Source: Epithemia pelagica
Taxonomy: Eukaryota > Bacillariophyta > Bacillariophyceae > Surirellales > Surirellaceae
Direction: 5' to 3'
NCBI GenBank assembly: GCA_946965045.2
Contig: OX337232.1
Location: 2,728,001-2,792,000, forward strand
DNA: 64,000 nt
This document shows, one piece after another, positions 59,713-64,000 of this stretch. The position numbers and the translations under genes are program-made. Below the pieces are notes generated by a model, which saw only the letters and a list, made by a program, of their open reading frames with translations, was not told where the DNA came from and did not search any database. Within the stretch, counting starts at the first letter, position 1, and every line of letters begins with the position of its first letter.

Positions 59713-60031
59713 TCAGGATGAAGATGATCGCCATCGACGATGATGAAAACAAATGTCGGCATCAAATCTCTGACTCACTGCCAATCTACAGAATATACAT
59801 ATAGTAAAGTAGTATCTGTTTGAATGTAGGAAAGAGCATTCTGAACGGAAACTTGGAGCGTCTGCCTCTCCGCTTGGATTTTTGCGTTCTCGCCACATTT
59901 CTTCATTTTTCGAACCTCGGAAGGCTTCGGCAAACATGTCTTGAGGGACAACAGTTAAATCTCTCTTTTCTTTAGATAGAATTGTCGATAGAAAGTTTGT
60001 GAACAACAGTGACGAGTGCAAAGCTTTGGAA
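59713..60031. promoter_or_regulatory. Divergent intergenic region
   Basis: 319 bp between the start codons of the membrane-protein gene (minus) and the 60032 gene (plus); presumed shared promoter. The plus frame runs open from GTG 59999, but ATG 60032 is preferred. Confidence 0.35.
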
Positions 60032-61639
60032 ATGAACCGAGCGCCGACCAGCAGTAAAACATTTTCTTTGTCGTCCGCTCTGGATCAAAGTGGGCCAGAA
60101 GGACTGGGAGCCGCTGTCGCCATGGGGTCCACCATGCTTGATTCTTTTTCCACTAGGGCAAGTGAAATGTGCACTTCCGCAAAACCAAATGGTCCATTAA
60201 AAGCAGGATGGTCTCGCGATGAACTTATTCAAACAATGAAATTTGTGACAATCGAAGACCCACAAAAGAACGTGCAAACGCACAAAGGATTACTCATGGA
60301 CGTTTCTAGTGGTACCAACAAGGACGCCAATTCTCCAAGATCGGACGACCCAAAGTTTACTAGGTGTAGTACGACATCAAAGTCTACAGAATCGTCCTCT
60401 TGGGACAACGCTCTTGGAACGTGGGATTGGTTCCATGACCGTGAGCGCATCCCAAAACTCTGCGCCGGGTCTCCTTTTTCTGCAAAGACGTGCAAGAGTG
60501 GTCGGGAGTCGAATGATGATAATCTTGGTACGGAAATAAAAGGATCAACCACCCGATATCAAGTTCCCACCAAAGGTTTAGAAACCAACAATGTGGAAAA
60601 CGACAGGGAACCAACGGATCCTAGTGGGGACGGGAACGAGACTCGAGAAAATGGGATGGACGACATGGCCGTGTTTCATCACGCAAAGGAATTGTCACGA
60701 TTTGGGTCGCCGCAGAATTGCAGTTTGTCCGAGCTTCGCAAAAACTCGTTGATTCCCGCAATATGTTCCACCAACTCATCTTGGGAAAGTGACAGCCTGG
60801 AAGAAATTGTGGCATTCGAGGTTCCGATCCACAGTGTCGTTTCGAATACAGAGCTAGAAGCCCCAACAGACTTTCCAACCCAAAAAGCACGCACATTCTC
60901 TGCGCCACGCAGCTGTAAAGCAGGTCTGGTGGAACCTCCTCTAGGAGCCAACAGTGAGAAAGGTCCTCTGAGAGGATCTCCGCAGCTCCTTTTCTCCAAG
61001 AGTCGATCAGTTCCTTCTCGTGTGCCCTCTCGGTCACTTCCTTGCGAGGTCGACGACCTGACAATGACACAACCAAGTCCCACATTGAGCAGTTATCAAA
61101 AGTCCAAACGAGAAGCTGAGGCTGGCAAAACATGCCTTGTCTTATCGACCTCACAACCCAGTGCACAGTTTGTGTCTTCCAATCGCATGGTTGACAATAC
61201 ATCATCGGGTGTCGTTCCAAAAACAATGGTCAAAAACAAGGTGCGAAAGCTTTTCCCTCGGCGAGAGTCTCGACCCAAGAACGATCCTCCCAAGCGCAAT
61301 GGCCTCAGACGTTGGCTCTTCTTTGGACGCAGAGGGAAAACGGCATCCGCGAAAAAGAATCAAGACCATTCACACATATCACAAGCATCGGGTAGATGGT
61401 CCAAACTCACAGAATCCCAACGAGTGGAGGGTCTCAAGGAATTCCCACAAGCAGAAGATAGTTTTTCGACTCTACCCCAAGAGCCAACCAAACAGAATGA
61501 CATGGCAGCTCATGACGATTCGCAAACACCCGAGATGGACGTGGTGGAAGCACTGTCAAAGATTGAACAAAATGTGTCCACGTTGTCTGTCACTTCCGTG
61601 ATGGATTCTTCTTCAGAAGAAGATGATATTCTATCTTGA
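60032..61639 (+). CDS. Hypothetical disordered protein
   Basis: 535 residues from ATG 60032. The composition is Ser/Thr/Pro/Lys-rich with little predicted order. A basic region at about 415-460 (KNKVRKLFPRRESRPKNDPP, then RRWLFFGRRGKT) could be a nuclear-localisation or membrane-binding segment. The tail is acidic (SSSEEDDILS). No domain is recognised. It lies in the same orientation as the similarly disordered gene at 62263. Confidence 0.55.
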   Translation: MNRAPTSSKTFSLSSALDQSGPEGLGAAVAMGSTMLDSFSTRASEMCTSAKPNGPLKAGWSRDELIQTMKFVTIEDPQKNVQTHKGLLMDVSSGTNKDANSPRSDDPKFTRCSTTSKSTESSSWDNALGTWDWFHDRERIPKLCAGSPFSAKTCKSGRESNDDNLGTEIKGSTTRYQVPTKGLETNNVENDREPTDPSGDGNETRENGMDDMAVFHHAKELSRFGSPQNCSLSELRKNSLIPAICSTNSSWESDSLEEIVAFEVPIHSVVSNTELEAPTDFPTQKARTFSAPRSCKAGLVEPPLGANSEKGPLRGSPQLLFSKSRSVPSRVPSRSLPCEVDDLTMTQPSPTLSSYQKSKREAEAGKTCLVLSTSQPSAQFVSSNRMVDNTSSGVVPKTMVKNKVRKLFPRRESRPKNDPPKRNGLRRWLFFGRRGKTASAKKNQDHSHISQASGRWSKLTESQRVEGLKEFPQAEDSFSTLPQEPTKQNDMAAHDDSQTPEMDVVEALSKIEQNVSTLSVTSVMDSSSEEDDILS

Positions 61640-61874
61640 TACTGTATCGTGAGGTGTGTCGAAGTACAATAGTCACGGAAAAGTCATGTAGCCTCTCCTT
61701 GCCGGACAGGTTATCTGAGTAAATATGCTACCTATTGATCGTCTTCTACCTTCGTCGAATGGTTTTCATTCAAGGACGGGGCATAGTTAGTTCATGGATC
61801 CATCATCATCAAAGCGGGATTATTTGATGGCCCGTGTTTGGCAGAAGATTCTCGTTTCACAGGACAAATAAAAA
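61640..61874. other. Intergenic
   Basis: 3' region of the 60032 gene; nothing recognised. Confidence 0.4.
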
Positions 61875-62072
61875 ATGAATGCTTTACTCGTACGTGTACT
61901 CCTACTCCTGGTTGTTTTTCGGTTCGTTCCTTGTTTGAACGAAGCACATGAAAACACCACGCATTCTTCACACAGAGTGGGAATGAGTCGTATGGATTGT
62001 TTGTTGCGCGTCGAACGGATTTTGTCAGGGGTGAAGCCCGACTGGCGCGAACGGCAGTCTCAACGGACATGA
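61875..62072 (+). CDS. Possible small secreted peptide
   Basis: 65 residues from ATG 61875. A hydrophobic leader (MNALLVRVLLLLVVFRFVPC) is followed by a His/Ser/Arg-rich tail. It could encode a short secreted peptide or be a chance frame in the 5' leader of the 62263 gene. There is no independent support. Confidence 0.2.
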   Translation: MNALLVRVLLLLVVFRFVPCLNEAHENTTHSSHRVGMSRMDCLLRVERILSGVKPDWRERQSQRT

Positions 62073-62262
62073 CGAGCCGTCCGATCCATCTACGGGCCAA
62101 CAAATTTGGCCAAATCTGGAATTATGATCACAAAATCTCTCTCTGGGCCGAAAGAGACATTGACGATAAAATCACGTCGTCTCGTGCACGAACGTTCATT
62201 CTTCATTGATACTCTCACCTTCTGTTGAAAACGTGCGCCTTGAGAAGCCGTCGACTTTCAAC

Positions 62263-63753
62263 ATGCTGTTCGACTCAGCCGTCTCCTTTCGCCGCAAGGA
62301 AGATCCTCCAGGGAACTACTACCAAGATAATGAAACCGCTACCGCAACATCAAGTCCTTCTCAAACCATGACAAACTGTATCACGACGATGCAAAATCAA
62401 ATAAAACAGACAACCATGGAAGGTTGTCCGGACATTACGTCCAAACTCGAGCCGACCAAATCACAGCTCACTTCTGCCTTTTGTCTGCGACCACCAAACC
62501 CTTTTGTAATGGATGATGACGACGATGACGAAGATATCTTTTCTTTCGACTCGAATGAATCGGGTAGCAATGGTCCATCTGTTTCAGGGGGATTCGGAGC
62601 TGCCGATATGTCACGATTCAACAAGCCTTCCCCTCCAGGTGTGGGTCCCTGGACGGCAGCTGCTCGGAGAGAGCAGTTGGCCATGGCACTGAGTCATTGT
62701 ACTCAAGATGCTCCAAAATCTACCCAAAGTCAAATCAAGCAGGACACAAAACAAACCCCTCAGTCGAATCTTGAAGGCAACGTGGAATGCAAGAACTCCT
62801 CGTTAGTTCTGTCGAATCAACAGATCAGGCTGAACAACGACCTGCCAGTGGAGGAACAAAAGATCTCTAACGGGGTCAATGATGAAAACTTGGAGGCAAA
62901 CCAGACAGTGTCAGCGAAAGGAACGGAAAAAGTGATTCCATTGAATCATTTGCAAGAGCAAGGAAGGTCTTCGGCATCCAGCATTTGGAGAGCACATCAG
63001 GGAAAGAAGAAAGGGGAATCCCGCTTCAAGTTCCCATTAGCGAAGGATCTAGAACCTCTTCCAGTGTTGATTGAGGAAGAGTCCAGGGACGAAGCCATGG
63101 AACGGACTTTCTCGGAATCAACACTGTCAGAGGAATCTGCAGACAAAGGCCCCGGTGTACCTTCGCCTTCGTGGAGGAAACGTTTATTAGGGAGGAACTT
63201 TCGTGAGACTGGTACTCCATCGACGCCGATGCATTCCACTCTGTCTTCTTTTCGAGTCAAGTCTCTGTTTTCCAGAAAGAAACGTGAGTCTGTGCAGAAG
63301 ACTCATTTGCCAAAACCAGATGTGGTAGAGGTGGTCCACAACCTTCCTGCTCAGCAGTCGTCCACAGGTCCTGATCGAGCGCATTCCGAGGAAGAGGTCA
63401 TTTTCAGACGGCGTCAAAAAGATGGCTCATCCCGGAAACCGAAGCATATCACAAGAATTGTGGTTTCCCATATACCCTCGGAAGATGATACAATGGGGCC
63501 ACACCCGGTAGAACATACTGTACCTCCTCCACCGCCGATCGAGAACAAAACAGAGACAGTGAGAAATATATCTCGTTCAGAAGATGAAGATGTTCTCAAC
63601 AATGCTTCATCGTCGTCACAGTCCACCTATCCTGTTTTATTATCTCAGTGGATGAACCAAAACCATACCAGTAGTGAAAACCTGATTGGACTTTCGCATA
63701 TCACGCATTGCTTTGTCCCACCCTACGCTGCAACGTTGTTGGATGAAAACTAG
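62263..63753 (+). CDS. Hypothetical disordered protein
   Basis: 496 residues from ATG 62263 (the open frame begins at a TTG at 62206). An Asp run near 80 (DDDDDDEDIFSFDSNESG) is followed by PPGVGPWTAAARREQLAMAL, a possibly ordered helix. A basic patch sits at about 300-360 (SWRKRLLGRNFRE; FRVKSLFSRKKRES). A proline run (PPPPPP) lies near 430. No domain is recognised and no membrane segment is present. Confidence 0.55.
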   Translation: MLFDSAVSFRRKEDPPGNYYQDNETATATSSPSQTMTNCITTMQNQIKQTTMEGCPDITSKLEPTKSQLTSAFCLRPPNPFVMDDDDDDEDIFSFDSNESGSNGPSVSGGFGAADMSRFNKPSPPGVGPWTAAARREQLAMALSHCTQDAPKSTQSQIKQDTKQTPQSNLEGNVECKNSSLVLSNQQIRLNNDLPVEEQKISNGVNDENLEANQTVSAKGTEKVIPLNHLQEQGRSSASSIWRAHQGKKKGESRFKFPLAKDLEPLPVLIEEESRDEAMERTFSESTLSEESADKGPGVPSPSWRKRLLGRNFRETGTPSTPMHSTLSSFRVKSLFSRKKRESVQKTHLPKPDVVEVVHNLPAQQSSTGPDRAHSEEEVIFRRRQKDGSSRKPKHITRIVVSHIPSEDDTMGPHPVEHTVPPPPPIENKTETVRNISRSEDEDVLNNASSSSQSTYPVLLSQWMNQNHTSSENLIGLSHITHCFVPPYAATLLDEN

Positions 63754-64000
63754 CCGAATTCCCTGTGTTACTTGTTGTGAAACCCTGTAGGTTAAGAGGC
63801 TAAGATTTCCGTTTATATATTATATGCTATGCCATTTTTCATGGATGATGGGGATTATTGATGCTTATCACAACTTGGGCTGGTACATCGAGAGTCAATC
63901 GTTTGGTGGGAAATTTGTTTTATCTCAATACTCCACGACAGTTCTTCTCGAAGATGTGATTAACTGTTTCGTTTGATATTATCTCACGTTTCCAATTCGT
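63754..64000. other. Downstream sequence to window end
   Basis: An AT-rich 3' region without a gene. Confidence 0.4.

Noticed and set aside
60032-63753. The two disordered proteins at 60032 and 62263 as paralogues
   Set aside because: Both have basic K/R-L-F patches and similar composition, but I could not align any longer block. Shared disorder explains the likeness.

Overview
The window reads as nuclear DNA of a marine pennate diatom, or a close stramenopile relative. The evidence is a chromodomain-containing Ty1/copia polyprotein of diatom style, a heat-shock-factor gene, plastid-type presequences with an A-F motif, a phosphoglycerate mutase with a mitochondrial-type leader, a secreted Pro/Ser-repeat protein, and mostly intronless genes on both strands. 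The species cannot be fixed from sequence alone.

Positions 1-18100 are almost entirely mobile DNA. A gypsy-type retroelement (minus strand, about 1271-5084) keeps an intact protease-RT-RNase H-integrase frame but has no gag or 5' LTR. It abuts the truncated end of a very large Mutator-like DNA transposon (about 5085-17960, possibly to 18100). That transposon has terminal inverted repeats of over 300 bp, a BED-type zinc-finger ORF, a long MULE transposase broken by a single in-frame TAA, a second ORF converging on it with a 3-bp gap, and about 34 tandem copies of a 179-bp unit (about 6.1 kb).

Positions 18101-26469 contain a direct segmental duplication of about 3.1 kb. Each copy holds a DUF1415 protein gene (probably plastid-targeted) facing a type II membrane, RgpF-like protein gene. 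The first copy starts exactly at the outermost transposon-family terminus. The two right-hand breakpoints run into different, probably broken genes. Next come an Old-Yellow-Enzyme gene interrupted by one nonsense codon (27298-28491) and a gene-poor 2.6-kb stretch.

Positions 31068-47487 form an ordinary, densely packed genic region. It encodes a low-complexity protein, a three-exon phosphoglycerate mutase, a CSA/ERCC8-like WD40 protein, a secreted beta-helix plus Pro/Ser-repeat protein, a two-TM protein, a DXD glycosyltransferase, a coiled-coil protein with an internal repeat, an ankyrin/CAP-Gly/ankyrin protein and a heat-shock-factor-type regulator.

Positions 48261-55339 hold a copia-type retroelement with identical 113-bp LTRs but several pol lesions. 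Beside it is a 731-bp fragment of the same gypsy family found at the left end, flanked by 7-bp direct repeats. The right end (56797-63753) carries a large type II membrane protein, a small polytopic membrane protein and two disordered hypothetical proteins.

Many start codons were moved to the first in-frame ATG, because the longest open frames begin at TTG, GTG or CTG.
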